A stretch of 64,000 bases of DNA from Cyanobium usitatum str. Tous (GTDB lineage Bacteria; Cyanobacteriota; Cyanobacteriia; PCC-6307; Cyanobiaceae), in contig NZ_PXXO01000011.1 of NCBI RefSeq assembly GCF_003011885.1, positions 30,646 through 94,645 of the forward strand, read 5' to 3'. A program made the translations under genes and the position numbers. The notes below the pieces were generated by a model that worked only from the letters and a program-made list of their open reading frames with translations, did no database searches and had not been told where the DNA came from. Of the stretch, positions 45,501 to 53,311 are shown piece by piece. Each line of letters begins with the position of its first letter. Position 1 is the first letter of the stretch.

Positions 45501-46177
45501 AGTTTCAGGCGGGAGCTGAGCAGCTCCTGCTGCACGATTGAGCAGCGCTCCTGACGCTCTTGCACCTCATCAAGCTTGCCGCGGCTCTGTTCGATGCGGC
45601 TGTCGAATAGGGCGACACCAGCTAGCTCGTCGATGATGCCGCGCCGGTCCCGGGCGCTCATCGAGACGATGCGGGTGACGTCTCCCTGCATCACCACATT
45701 GCTGCCTTCCGGATCCACCCGTAGGCGCCGCAGCTGGCTTTGGAGCTGTTGCAAATTGCAACTCACCCCATCGGCGCTGAAGCTGCTGGCATAGGTGCCG
45801 CCGGGGGCAACCCGCAGGCGCCGGCTCACCGTCCACTCCTGTTGGCCTGGCTTGATCCAGGGCCCTTCTTCTGGGGGCTCCAGGCCAGCTTCGGCCTGGT
45901 CGGGTTGCCACTCACTGAGGTCAAAGCGCACGCTCACCGAGGTTTCGGCGGCCTTGCCCTCGCGCAGCATGGCGCTGTTGATTAGATCCGGCAGGCGATC
46001 TGCCCGCATGCCGCGGCTGCTGGCCAGGCCCAGACAAAACAACACCGCATCAAGGATGTTGCTTTTGCCGGAGCCATTGGGGCCCGTGACCACCGTGAAA
46101 CCTTCTTGCAGCGGAATCGTGATCGAGCCGCCAAAGGACTTGAAGTGGGTGAGCTCGACCTGATTGATGTGAACCAA
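42557..46177 (-). CDS. smc: Chromosome segregation ATPase SMC
   Basis: A 1206-residue SMC protein organising the chromosome. N-terminal Walker A GPNGSGKSNILDAVLFCLG follows INQVELTHFKSFGG. A C-terminal signature NSMSGGEKSLTALSFLFA and Walker B PFYALDEVDSFLDGVNVERL close the head. Two long Gln/Glu/Leu/Arg coiled coils flank the hinge (about 540-690). The hinge carries a Gly/Ser-rich insertion near residues 604-632 (KIRGGSGSGSSGSGGA). Start is TTG 46177. The product is expected to work with ScpA/ScpB, which are not in this window. Confidence 0.95.
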   Translation of the reverse strand: MVHINQVELTHFKSFGGSITIPLQEGFTVVTGPNGSGKSNILDAVLFCLGLASSRGMRADRLPDLINSAMLREGKAAETSVSVRFDLSEWQPDQAEAGLEPPEEGPWIKPGQQEWTVSRRLRVAPGGTYASSFSADGVSCNLQQLQSQLRRLRVDPEGSNVVMQGDVTRIVSMSARDRRGIIDELAGVALFDSRIEQSRGKLDEVQERQERCSIVQQELLSSRLKLERDCAKARTYQDLRQRHHNGRMQEQVLAFEAAQANQAALRQRSASLASQQQAEREAISEGETGLAAAATVLEQLQAEVKALGEDQLIAVQAELAGLEATGRELTRQAGKHQLDAEALQRQRHELARTQGELRQQQQALETSSDQAALSDADAGCRDAEAAVELSRRRLGEVAGRSGSWLEEQQQRSRARQQLGEQISPLEAERQQLQERLRQHQERLAELGAEEQQEGASHRSAQQQLEATESSWQQVLEATRLEQQQVQELAEALALQQRTRSRLEQEQTQLEREIARLDSRRDTLQESRGTGALRVLLEAGMDGIHGPVAQLGEVEERVRLALEVAAGGRLGQVVVDDDRIAARAIELLKSRRAGRLTFLPLNKIRGGSGSGSSGSGGAALQRGGAAGGPASGGLVGKAVDLVGYEPVYAEVFRYVFGDTLVFDSLANARRELGRCRAVTLDGELLEKSGAMTGGSLQQRGSQLSFGRSQDGDEAAPLRQRLLELGESLLACRRKEAELGQQLEALRPRLLSHQQRQAGLEAERSAAQRALAPQLQRQQQLGSRLGQLQEALQSDLQRQQQLESLLLPLQQQRLALEEAEAAVQSSGDAARWQGLQSELEAADSALAAARSQRDGLLAARRERALSAERLSNQLEALSADEQRLVAAVNTLVEERARWKEQHQADQLRRSTLAAEQQQLQTRFGESRRARDAAEAQLAAQRQALQQRQWELQRLGEEIESLAEQQRGEQLRLEQLERELPEPRPEIPAEVREAGLEALQAELRSLRARMEALEPVNMLALEELEQLETRLAELEERLEVLSKEREELLLRIETVATLRQEAFLEAFTAVDGHFRTIFEGLSDGEGHLQLENPEAPLEGGLTLVAHPKGKAVRRLNSMSGGEKSLTALSFLFALQRFRPSPFYALDEVDSFLDGVNVERLAALIAGQADQAQFMVVSHRRPMIAAATRTIGVTQARGAHTQVVGLPPAA

Positions 46178-46294
46178 CAGGCCCGTGCGCCGAGCAGCAG
46201 AAATGTAGCGGAGGGTTTCGAAAGCTCAACCCCCTCCTTACCTTGTGGTCTGAGCTTCGCAGTCGCCCTCTCTCACCATGACCGCAGAACTGCC

Positions 46295-46717
46295 ATGACC
46301 GCTGAAACGCCTCCCCGCGCCGCCAGCCCAGAGGGCTTCCGTGACCGTTTTGAGACCCTGATCCCCACCATTCAGCGGGAGTGGCCGGCCGTTGCCCGCC
46401 AGACCCTGGAGGCCACCCGGGGCAGTTTTGATGAAGTGGTTGAGGTGATTTCCAGCCAGACCGGCCGCACCGCTAGTGCGGTGAAGGACCAGTTGCTCGA
46501 CCTCCTCGAGGTGGCCGGGGACCAGACCAGCCGCCTAGCGGACAACCTGGCGCCCTTGGAGGCCCAGCTGGAAAACCTGCTCGATGAGCTCAACACCACC
46601 TTGCGGCCTCGCATTGAGAAGCCGGTGCGGGAGCGTCCGCTGATGGCGATCGGCATCGCCACCGGCGTCGGGGTGCTGCTCGGTCTGCTGCTCGCCTCGG
46701 GCCGGCGTTCCTCATGA
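46295..46717 (+). CDS. DUF883/ElaB-like membrane-anchored protein
   Basis: A 140-residue protein: an amphipathic helical region (VVEVISSQTGRTASAVKDQLLDLLEVAGDQTSRLADNLAPLEAQLENLLDEL) and a C-terminal hydrophobic anchor preceded by basic residues (EKPVRERPLMAIGIATGVGVLLGLLLASGRR). This is the DUF883 layout, a tail-anchored stress-linked family that includes ElaB. ATG 46295 chosen over upstream codons because the conserved region starts there. Overlaps the next gene by ATGA. Confidence 0.7.
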   Translation: MTAETPPRAASPEGFRDRFETLIPTIQREWPAVARQTLEATRGSFDEVVEVISSQTGRTASAVKDQLLDLLEVAGDQTSRLADNLAPLEAQLENLLDELNTTLRPRIEKPVRERPLMAIGIATGVGVLLGLLLASGRRSS

Positions 46718-47100
46718 CGGATCCGAACTCGCCAGGCCCTGCCCGGGTGGCGGCCGGCCGGGTCGGTGCCTTGATGACCTCGGTGATGGACCTGCACGTG
46801 CGCATCGCCCTGCAGGAAGTGGACCGGGAGAAGCGGCGCCTGATCAGCGGTGGCCTGCTGCTCAGCGGTGGCCTGGCGCTGCTGCTGTTGGCGCTGATCG
46901 GCGCCGAGCTGGCCCTGCTGCTGTGGCTGCACGACGCCCAGGGGCTCAGTTGGATCCAGGCCGCCCTGGTGGTGGCAGCCCTGGATCTGGTGCTGGCCGG
47001 GGTGTTCGTGCGGGTGGGCGGCCAGCTACTTAAGGGGCCCTACCTGCCCCAGACCACCGCTGGCCTGAGCAAAACGACCAAGGCGCTCCTGGGCCGTTAA
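46714..47100 (+). CDS. Holin-X/DUF1469-type membrane protein
   Basis: A 128-residue protein with two hydrophobic helices (GGLLLSGGLALLLLALIGAELALLLWL and WIQAALVVAALDLVLAGVFV) after an amphipathic N-terminus (LMTSVMDLHVRIALQEVDREKRRL). This pattern matches the putative Actinobacterial holin-X family (PF07332), usually found next to DUF883 genes as here. It is not a phage gene in this context. Likely a membrane-remodelling or stress pair with its upstream partner; function is unproven. Confidence 0.7.
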   Translation: MTDPNSPGPARVAAGRVGALMTSVMDLHVRIALQEVDREKRRLISGGLLLSGGLALLLLALIGAELALLLWLHDAQGLSWIQAALVVAALDLVLAGVFVRVGGQLLKGPYLPQTTAGLSKTTKALLGR

Positions 47101-48293
47101 CGCACCTCATAGTGCAGCCAGCGGCAGTCAATTCCTCCGTTGCTGATTGGGATGCGGCGGCTGGCCTTCATTTTGAGGGCGCCGGTGAGCTCCGGGTTGC
47201 CGCTGAGCAGCCACAGGCTCCAGCCGCCGCAACGCTCTTTCACCATGCGGCCCAGGTCGGCGTAGAGAGGCTCCAGAGCATCACGCTCGCCGATGCGCTC
47301 CCCATAGGGCGGGTTGCACACCAAGATGCCCGGCCCTGGCGGAGGCACAAAGTCGCGGCAGTCGCCCAGGCTCAGTTCCAGGGCACTTGCGATGCCGGCA
47401 GCCTCAGCGTTGCTGTGGGCTTGATCAAGCACGCCGGGATCTTGCTCCCTGCCAACGATCGGCGCCAGAGCTTCTCCGCTGGGGAGCGTCTCTCGGGCTA
47501 GGGAGCTGGCCGCTCGCCGCTCCTGTTGCCAGAGCTGGGAGTCGAACTTTGGCCAGCGCTCCAGGGCGAAGCGGCGGCCCAGACCCGGCGCCCGGCCCAG
47601 GGCCATGCAGGCCGCCTCAATCAGCAGGGTGCCGGAGCCGCAAAGGGGGTCGGCCAGGGGCACCGAGCCATCCCAGCCGGTGAGGGCGATCAGGCCGGCG
47701 GCGAGGTTTTCCTTGAGCGGGGCCAGGCCCATGGCAGCCCGGTAGCCGCGGCGGTGCATGCTGCCGCCGCTGCCATCGAGGCTCAGGGCTGCTTCGCCGC
47801 CGCCGAGGTGCAGATGGATGGAGAGGTCGGGATCGTCGAGGTCAACGGAGGAGCGGGCGCCCCACTGCTGGCGCTGCAGATCCACCAGGGCATTTTTGAC
47901 CTGCAGGGCGCTGTAGTGACTGTGGTTGAGGCCAGGAGCGCTGCCGGTGGCATCGACGCGGAAGGTGGCGCCAGGAGGCAGCCAGCGGCTCCAGTCGACG
48001 GCGCGCTGCACACCGTCGTAGAGCTCGTCCTTGCTGCGACAGGGAAATTGAGCCAGTTCAAGCAGGAGCCGGAAGGGCAGGCGGGCTTGCAGGTGCAGCC
48101 GGTAGAAGCCAGCCAGGTCTGTTTGGAAGCGCACGGCCCGGCGTAGGCGTGCTGCGGCTTGGCAGCCCAAGGCCGTGAGCTCAGCCGCCGCGGCTTCTTC
48201 GAGCCCCGGTGGCACAACCGCTATGCCGCTGATTGATGTGCTGTTTGGTTCGGTGATGCCCACCCCTGCGCCTGCCCTTGCTTGCTGCCACAA
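47097..48293 (-). CDS. THUMP-domain class I rRNA guanine-N2 methyltransferase (RlmL N-terminal type)
   Basis: A 398-residue RNA methyltransferase. THUMP domain residues about 60-170 include RAVDWSRWLPPGATFRVDATG. The methyltransferase part has SAM-binding LADPLCGSGTLLIEAACMALGRAPG and catalytic NPPYGERIG (N-P-P-Y). It matches the N-terminal half of E. coli RlmL, which makes m2G2445 of 23S rRNA. It lacks the RlmK part. Its end overlaps the convergent holin-X-like gene by four bases; its start is only a few bases from the tmRNA gene on the other strand. Confidence 0.88.
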   Translation of the reverse strand: MWQQARAGAGVGITEPNSTSISGIAVVPPGLEEAAAAELTALGCQAAARLRRAVRFQTDLAGFYRLHLQARLPFRLLLELAQFPCRSKDELYDGVQRAVDWSRWLPPGATFRVDATGSAPGLNHSHYSALQVKNALVDLQRQQWGARSSVDLDDPDLSIHLHLGGGEAALSLDGSGGSMHRRGYRAAMGLAPLKENLAAGLIALTGWDGSVPLADPLCGSGTLLIEAACMALGRAPGLGRRFALERWPKFDSQLWQQERRAASSLARETLPSGEALAPIVGREQDPGVLDQAHSNAEAAGIASALELSLGDCRDFVPPPGPGILVCNPPYGERIGERDALEPLYADLGRMVKERCGGWSLWLLSGNPELTGALKMKASRRIPISNGGIDCRWLHYEVR

Positions 48294-48299
48294 TGAACC

Positions 48300-48540
48300 A
48301 GTCAGGTTTCGGCCTGACTAGGTGGCTCACACCAGTGCTTCGGACAGCGGTTCGATTCCGCTCAGCTCCACTTAAACGGGGCTGCAATGGTTTCGACGGG
48401 GTATAAGGAGGGTGACTGAAGCCTGCTCGGTAAGAGCACACACGTAACAGCGAACAACATCGTTGCTTTCTCCCGTCAGACCGCCCCTGTGGCTGCCTGA
48501 CCCTGTAAGGGAGATGGGGTGAGGTCAGCCTTATCACCCA
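48300..48540 (+). ncRNA. ssrA: tmRNA, circularly permuted two-piece gene
   Basis: The acceptor piece comes first: T arm AGCGG-TTCGATT-CCGCT (48346-48362), then acceptor 3' strand CAGCTCC and discriminator A at 48370. A 7-base link follows, then the coding piece beginning GGGGCTGCAATGGTTTCGAC at 48378. GGGGCTG pairs with CAGCTCC. P2 forms between GACTGAAGC (48414-48422) and GCTTCGGAC (48337-48345) with one mismatch. A 5' hairpin lies at 48300-48319 and a further hairpin at 48517-48539. The tag is at 48450-48500. This permuted order is known from alpha-cyanobacteria; processing removes the link. Ends are approximate. Confidence 0.93.
48450..48500 (+). other. tmRNA proteolysis-tag reading frame
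   Basis: Resume codon GCG after GTAACA, then a frame ending at TGA 48498-48500. It encodes ANNIVAFSRQTAPVAA. This resembles the picocyanobacterial tag ANNIVRFSRQAAPVAA, differing at two positions (R to A, A to T). The C-terminal APVAA is the protease-recognition end. Confidence 0.9.
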
Positions 48541-48591
48541 AATGATCCATGGGCCCTGGAAGGGGCCTTCCCATTGCAGCTCGCCCGAGCG

Positions 48592-48876
48592 ATGGCCTGT
48601 CCCCACTGCGGCAGTTGGTCGGTTAAGGCGGATCGCAGCCTGGCTGGACGACTGGTGTGTGGTGGTTGCGCCAGGCCGCTGGGGGCAGCCCAGACGCCCC
48701 GGCGTCAGCGGCGCTCCCGATCGAGACGCCCAGGTCTCTCTTTAGGCATTGGCCTGGTTGCGCTGGTTGCCTTGGCTGCGCTGTTGGCAGCCTGGGACGA
48801 GCAGCGGCTCAGATTCACTGCGCCGCTCGAGCGCCTCGCCCCTAACTCGCAACTAAGAACCCCAGGATTGTTCTGA
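48592..48876 (+). CDS. Zinc-ribbon membrane-anchored hypothetical protein
   Basis: A 94-residue protein starting with a four-cysteine zinc ribbon (ACPHCGSW, then VCGGCARPLG). A basic stretch (RRQRRSRSRRPG) precedes one hydrophobic helix (LGIGLVALVALAALLAAW). ATG 48592 is the most natural start. It probably sits in the membrane with the zinc knuckle in the cytosol. No family recognised. Confidence 0.55.
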   Translation: MACPHCGSWSVKADRSLAGRLVCGGCARPLGAAQTPRRQRRSRSRRPGLSLGIGLVALVALAALLAAWDEQRLRFTAPLERLAPNSQLRTPGLF

Positions 48877-48929
48877 GCCTTGCGCTTCAGAGATCCCCCA
48901 GGGACCGCAGTCTTTGCACGGCGGCTGCT

Positions 48930-49301
48930 TCAGGGTCGCCCGATTGCCCGCATCACTGCGCCCTGGCATAGGCCGCCATGGGAGCACAACGGAATCGCCT
49001 GGCCGTTTACCGAAGCGCCGCTGGGTGCACCGCTAGCCATGTTTTGAGTTGAGCTGCCAAGCGGAGCGGAGGAAGGGCCTGGGTTGGAGCCTGAGCCTGT
49101 TGCATCTTGCTGGGTGGTGGCGGTGTTGACGGTGTTGCGGGCTTTATCGAGCGCACCTGTGTAAGCAGGCATGGAGGTGCCCTGCAGGGTGCCTTGAATA
49201 GCGCTGGCTCCAACCATGGGCGCCAATCCTTGGGCTATTGCATTGCCGGCTGGCAAAACGACGGCCGCAACGAGAGCGGCTTTCAGCAGATTCGAAGACA
49301 T
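48930..49301 (-). CDS. Hypothetical secreted protein
   Basis: A 123-residue protein with a signal peptide (LLKAALVAAVVLPAGNAIA, likely cleaved after AIA or AIAQ). The mature part is Gly/Ser/Thr/Ala/Gln-rich and probably disordered (NTATTQQDATGSGSNPGPSSA), ending in two Cys (IPLCSHGGLCQGA). It lies 19 bases downstream of the thioredoxin-like gene on the same strand, which suggests a shared transcript and perhaps oxidised cysteines. Confidence 0.6.
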   Translation of the reverse strand: MSSNLLKAALVAAVVLPAGNAIAQGLAPMVGASAIQGTLQGTSMPAYTGALDKARNTVNTATTQQDATGSGSNPGPSSAPLGSSTQNMASGAPSGASVNGQAIPLCSHGGLCQGAVMRAIGRP

Positions 49302-49320
49302 ATTGAGAGGCGACTAGGAA

Positions 49321-49773
49321 TCAAGGCTGGCTTGGCTTGGCAGCTCCGCTAAAGCCGCTCCACACTTTCAGCTCCTCAATTGTTTGTACCCCTTCGCGGC
49401 GCTCCTTGCCCGCCAGGTCCCAGGTGGGGAAAGCCCGTATCTGGGCGGCCATGCAGCGGCTACGGCCATCGTCAGTCTTGTCGCACTCCACATAGGGGAG
49501 GGAATTGCCCCCTTCCTTGCCAAACAGGTTTTTTTGCTGGAAGCAGGCCGGGCACCACCAGGCGCCATAAAAAACAGCTCCCTTAGCGCGCAGGTGGGCA
49601 CTTAGCTCTTTTTGTTCCTGCGTAGAAGCAGAAAGGGCCTCCCCCAAGGTGGCAGTGGTGGAGCTGCCGGAAGCTGTGGCGCCGCTACCGGCGCTGGCAG
49701 TGGCCGTAAAGCCAAGCAGCACAGTGCTGAGGGCGATAAGCAGGCCGGAGCGCAGGGAGCCAAACCAGGGCAT
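49321..49773 (-). CDS. Exported thioredoxin-like protein (WCPAC motif)
   Basis: A 150-residue protein. An N-terminal signal or anchor (SGLLIALSTVLLGFTATASA) is followed by a thioredoxin-like domain with FYGAWWCPACFQQKNLFGKE and VECD. A closing AFPTWDLAGKERREGVQTIEELKVW holds the cis-Pro. This resembles the thioredoxin half found fused to cyanobacterial VKOR proteins, which oxidise periplasmic or lumenal dithiols. No VKOR domain is present here. ATG 49773 was chosen because it immediately precedes the signal peptide; a longer frame to 50157 lacks domain support. Confidence 0.82.
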   Translation of the reverse strand: MPWFGSLRSGLLIALSTVLLGFTATASAGSGATASGSSTTATLGEALSASTQEQKELSAHLRAKGAVFYGAWWCPACFQQKNLFGKEGGNSLPYVECDKTDDGRSRCMAAQIRAFPTWDLAGKERREGVQTIEELKVWSGFSGAAKPSQP

Positions 49774-49944
49774 CAGCTTCCAGAAGCAACAACCAAAACT
49801 AGTTCCGTTGCTTGCTTTTGCCTGTGTGTGTGGGCAAAACACAGCCGATGGCCGCGCCGCCGCGTTCGGCCTTCCGCCCTTCCTTGGCCCAGCGGAAGTT
49901 CCCAGCGGCTGAGACACTGAACAGGTGCGGTGGTTTTGTGGTCG

Positions 49945-50913
49945 ATGAGCGCGAACGGCTACCTCGATTACTTCAGTGTCCTCGGGGTTGAGCGTGGCGC
50001 TGATGCCGACGCCATCAAGCGCGCCTTTCGCAAGCTGGCCCGTCAGTACCATCCGGACGTGAACCCCGGCGATGCGGGGGCTGAGGCCAAGTTCAAAGAG
50101 GTGAGCGAGGCCTATGAAGTGCTCTCCGATCCTGATAAACGCCGTCGCTACGAACAATTTGGCCAGTACTGGAGCCAGGCGGGCGGTGGCTCGGCCAGTG
50201 GCGGCGTTGATGTTGATTTTGGCCGCTATGGCAACTTCGACGACTTCATCAACGACCTGCTAGGTCGATTTGGCGGCCCCTCCCCCGGTGGTGCCCCGGG
50301 CGGTTTTGGTTTCAGTTCAGGCTTCCCTGGTGGCTTTGCTGGCGGCATGCCCGGCGGCGGCCGCAGCGCCCCGATCAATCTCGATGCCGAAGCCAGCATC
50401 AGCCTCTCCTTTGCCGACGCTTTCCGCGGTTCCGAGCGCACCTTGGCCGTCAACGACGAGCGGGTGCAGGTGCGCATCCCGCCAGGGGTGAAGCACGGCA
50501 GCCGCCTGCGGCTGAAGGGCAAGGGCAATCTGCAGCCCGGCACCGGCCGCCGCGGCGACCTGTACCTCAACCTGCAGCTGCAGGAGCATTCGGTGTGGAA
50601 GCTCGATGGCGACCAGCTGCGAGCCGAGCTGCCCCTCAGCCTTGATGAATTGGCCCTCGGCGGTGAGGTGCGGGTGGCGACCCCCGACGGTGAGGCCTCC
50701 GTGCAGGTGCCGCCTGGTATGACCCTGGGCCGCAGCCTGCGCCTCAAGGGCAAGGGCTGGCCCCTCAAGGACGGCCGCGGCGACCTGCTGCTTACGCCGG
50801 TGCTCAAGTTGCCCGAGCAGCTCAGCGCCGAGGAGCGCCAGCTGCTGGAGCAGTTGCGTGCTGCCCGCAGCGCCGATCCCCGCTCTGGCTGGATTCAGGC
50901 GGCCCGTCTCTAG
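49945..50913 (+). CDS. DnaJ-type co-chaperone without zinc finger (CbpA-like)
   Basis: A 322-residue class II J-protein. The J-domain (YLDYFSVLGVERGADADAIKRAFRKLARQYHPDVN) contains the Hsp70-activating HPD. A Gly/Phe-rich linker follows (residues about 85-135; GFGFSSGFPGGFAGGMPGG). Two C-terminal substrate-binding beta domains end in KGKGWPLKDGRGDLLL. The four-Cys zinc region of DnaJ is absent. ATG 49945 is preferred over GTG 49930. hemB starts 25 bases downstream, an arrangement I recall in related cyanobacteria. Confidence 0.92.
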   Translation: MSANGYLDYFSVLGVERGADADAIKRAFRKLARQYHPDVNPGDAGAEAKFKEVSEAYEVLSDPDKRRRYEQFGQYWSQAGGGSASGGVDVDFGRYGNFDDFINDLLGRFGGPSPGGAPGGFGFSSGFPGGFAGGMPGGGRSAPINLDAEASISLSFADAFRGSERTLAVNDERVQVRIPPGVKHGSRLRLKGKGNLQPGTGRRGDLYLNLQLQEHSVWKLDGDQLRAELPLSLDELALGGEVRVATPDGEASVQVPPGMTLGRSLRLKGKGWPLKDGRGDLLLTPVLKLPEQLSAEERQLLEQLRAARSADPRSGWIQAARL

Positions 50914-50938
50914 GATCCGCGCCAGCCAGGCCGTTTTC

Positions 50939-51940
50939 ATGGAGCTCACCTACCGTCCCCGCCGATTGCGCCGCACCCCGGCTTTGCGGGCGATGGTGCG
51001 GGAGCATCACCTAAGTGCTGCCGACTTTATTTATCCGCTCTTCGTGCACGAAGGCGCCACCAACGAGCCAATTGGTGCCATGCCAGGAGCTATGCGCTGG
51101 AGCCTCGAAGGCTTGGTGCAGGAGGTGGGCCGCGCTTGGGACTTGGGCATCCGCTGCGTAGTGCTGTTTCCCAAGGTGGCCGATGGCCTTAAAACCGAAG
51201 ACGGCGCCGAATGCTTCAACGAAGGTGGCCTGATACCCCGAGCTATTCGCCGGCTTAAGGAGGTGCACCCCGAGATGGCGATCATGACGGACGTGGCCCT
51301 CGATCCCTACTCCTGTGACGGCCATGACGGCATCGTTAGCGATGAAGGGATAGTGCTCAACGATGAAACGGTGGCGATCCTCTGTCGCCAAGCCGTTGCC
51401 CAAGCTCGGGCAGGGGCGGATCTGATTGGCCCCAGCGACATGATGGATGGACGAGTTGGGGCTATCCGCGAAGCCCTCGATGAGGAGGGGTTCGAGCATA
51501 TCGGCATTATTAGCTATACAGCTAAATATTCTTCCGCTTATTACGGCCCCTTCCGCGAAGCTCTTGATTCGGCCCCTCGGGTTGGCGCGGGCAAGCCAAT
51601 TCCGAATGATAAATCAACCTATCAAATGGATCCGTCCAATGGACGTGAAGCGCTCACCGAAGCCCTGCTCGATGAACAGGAGGGTGCTGATATTTTGATG
51701 GTTAAGCCTGGCCTTGCCTACCTAGACATCATCTACCGTCTGCGTGGCGAAACCGAGCTGCCAATTGCTGCTTACAACGTAAGTGGTGAATACGCCATGG
51801 TGAAGGCCGCCGCTGAAAAGGGCTGGATCGACGAGCGGGCCGTGGTGCTGGAAACCCTGCTGTGTTTTAAGCGGGCTGGCGCTAATTTGATCCTCACTTA
51901 TCACGCCTGTGATGCTGCGCAGTGGCTGCGCCAGGGGTAA
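50939..51940 (+). CDS. hemB: Delta-aminolevulinic acid dehydratase (porphobilinogen synthase)
   Basis: Joins two 5-aminolevulinates to porphobilinogen for chlorophyll, heme and bilin synthesis. A 333-residue enzyme. The metal region reads DVALDPYSCDGHDGIV, the Asp-rich Mg-type site of plants and cyanobacteria. The two Schiff-base lysines are in SYTAKYSSAYYGPFR and ILMVKPGLAYLD. ATG 50939 starts the conserved ELTYRPRRLRRTPALRAMV. It overlaps the following membrane-protein frame by 32 bases. Confidence 0.96.
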   Translation: MELTYRPRRLRRTPALRAMVREHHLSAADFIYPLFVHEGATNEPIGAMPGAMRWSLEGLVQEVGRAWDLGIRCVVLFPKVADGLKTEDGAECFNEGGLIPRAIRRLKEVHPEMAIMTDVALDPYSCDGHDGIVSDEGIVLNDETVAILCRQAVAQARAGADLIGPSDMMDGRVGAIREALDEEGFEHIGIISYTAKYSSAYYGPFREALDSAPRVGAGKPIPNDKSTYQMDPSNGREALTEALLDEQEGADILMVKPGLAYLDIIYRLRGETELPIAAYNVSGEYAMVKAAAEKGWIDERAVVLETLLCFKRAGANLILTYHACDAAQWLRQG

Positions 51941-52901
51941 TTTTATTAATTCCCGATATTTTTGGATTTGGCCTTGTCTGGCTACAGCTACTTACATCGC
52001 TTTGATGACTGCGCTGGCCAGGGCTAGTGGCATCAGTTATCTGTTGTTTCCAGAGCTGGGGGCGCTCGCCTCTGTTGTGCTTGCCGATCCGCTCAGTAGC
52101 TGGGCCCGTTCCCCAAAACTCCTGGCTCTGACACCCGTATTAACTGCTGCGCCTGGAGTGCTGGTCACCCGCACCCTGCCCTATGGCCCCACCGCGCTGA
52201 TATTGGATCTGGCGATCTGCTTGCTTGTGATCCGGCTTCTACGCTCGCCGGTTATTCCGGCAATTTCGGCCGGGGTATTGCCCTTAGTGTTGGGAATTAC
52301 GAGTTTTTTGTACCCGGTGGCGATTCTGGTGGGCACAGGTGGGCTGGCCCTAATCGTCATGCTTCGCTCTCAATTGATGCCGCCGCTGGCTCGGGCTCAA
52401 GTCTCCCCCTCGGTGCCAACTATCTCAACTTTGGTTGCTCCTAAGTCCTGGTTGCAAAGGGTTCCTTGGCTGCTGCCTTTGGCTGTTTTCTTGCTGGGGG
52501 CTCTGGTAATGGTTCAGCTGCTGGGATCCCACTTGGTTTTGTATCCCCCTTTGCTGGTGATTGCCTGGGAGATGTTGGCTAATGCTGATGAGTGTCCCTG
52601 GCAAGGCCGCTCCTTAGCCGTCCTGGTGGTTACTGCTGGAGCGGCTGTGGCTGGAACTGTATTGGTGCTGGCTCTAGGGGTGAGTCCGCTGGCCGCGTTT
52701 TTGGCTGTTTTGGTTACTGCGTTGCTACTCAGGTTGGCTCGCCTTCGTTGTCCTCCGGCCTTCGGTTTGGCCCTGCTTCCCTTCTTAATTCCTGCACCCA
52801 CGCTCGCCTATCCCCTCCTCACCTTGGCCGGCACCACCTGGCTGATTTTGGTGGTGAAGCTCGATCAGATCCTCAAGATCCGTTTCTGTAACCCACAATG
52901 A
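51909..52901 (+). CDS. HPP-family-like integral membrane protein
   Basis: A 330-residue protein with about eight hydrophobic segments and an internal two-fold layout: residues 30-150, then 170-320 after a polar linker. ISYLLFPELGALASVVLADPLSSWARSP and a following AAPGVLVTRTLPYGPTALILD resemble the HPP/FusC-like membrane fold. The gene overlaps hemB by 32 bases and the VOC gene by four. The first 15 residues lie inside hemB, so a later start is possible. Transport substrate unknown. Confidence 0.6.
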   Translation: MMLRSGCARGNFINSRYFWIWPCLATATYIALMTALARASGISYLLFPELGALASVVLADPLSSWARSPKLLALTPVLTAAPGVLVTRTLPYGPTALILDLAICLLVIRLLRSPVIPAISAGVLPLVLGITSFLYPVAILVGTGGLALIVMLRSQLMPPLARAQVSPSVPTISTLVAPKSWLQRVPWLLPLAVFLLGALVMVQLLGSHLVLYPPLLVIAWEMLANADECPWQGRSLAVLVVTAGAAVAGTVLVLALGVSPLAAFLAVLVTALLLRLARLRCPPAFGLALLPFLIPAPTLAYPLLTLAGTTWLILVVKLDQILKIRFCNPQ

Positions 52902-53311
52902 ACTCACCCGGTTCAGTTGCCATGGTTCCTGCTGCTGTTCATCACCTTGGCCATGTGGCACTGCGGGTGCAGGACATGGAGCGGGCCAAGGCCTTCTATG
53001 TCTCCCTGGGCCTGCAGCTCTGCTGGGATGCACCCGATTGGGCCTATTTGCAGTGGCCTGGGGCCGACACGGGCTTGGCCCTGCTCAGCCCTAGTTACAA
53101 AGCTGCCGGGCCCCATTTTGCTTTCCATTTCCGCGACCGCTCAGAGGTGGATGCGGTGCACGCCCAGCTTGTGGCGGCCGGCCGCTCCTGCGGCCCGGTG
53201 CATGACCACCGTGACGGAACTGCCAGCTTCTATCTCCAAGATCCGGAAGGCAACTGGCTAGAGATGCTCTACGAGCCCCCTGGCGGCATCCCCTCCAACC
53301 TGCCCGGGTGA
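52898..53311 (+). CDS. VOC-fold protein (glyoxalase/dioxygenase superfamily)
   Basis: A 137-residue protein with two beta-alpha-beta-beta-beta modules. VHHLGHVALRVQDMERAKAFYVSLGL holds the first metal His, HFAFHFRDRSEVDAVHAQL is the second module, and FYLQDPEGNWLEMLYEPPGG holds the closing Glu. Could be a lactoylglutathione lyase or a related metalloenzyme; the substrate is not clear. It overlaps both neighbours by four bases, giving a coupled series from hemB to mutS2. Confidence 0.8.
   Translation: MNSPGSVAMVPAAVHHLGHVALRVQDMERAKAFYVSLGLQLCWDAPDWAYLQWPGADTGLALLSPSYKAAGPHFAFHFRDRSEVDAVHAQLVAAGRSCGPVHDHRDGTASFYLQDPEGNWLEMLYEPPGGIPSNLPG

Noticed and set aside
46714..47100. Holin-like gene as evidence of a prophage
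   Set aside because: No other phage gene is nearby, and the holin-X family is commonly chromosomal beside DUF883 genes.
49774..50157. Long upstream extension of the thioredoxin-like gene
   Set aside because: The extension overlaps the dnaJ start on the other strand and would bury the signal peptide.
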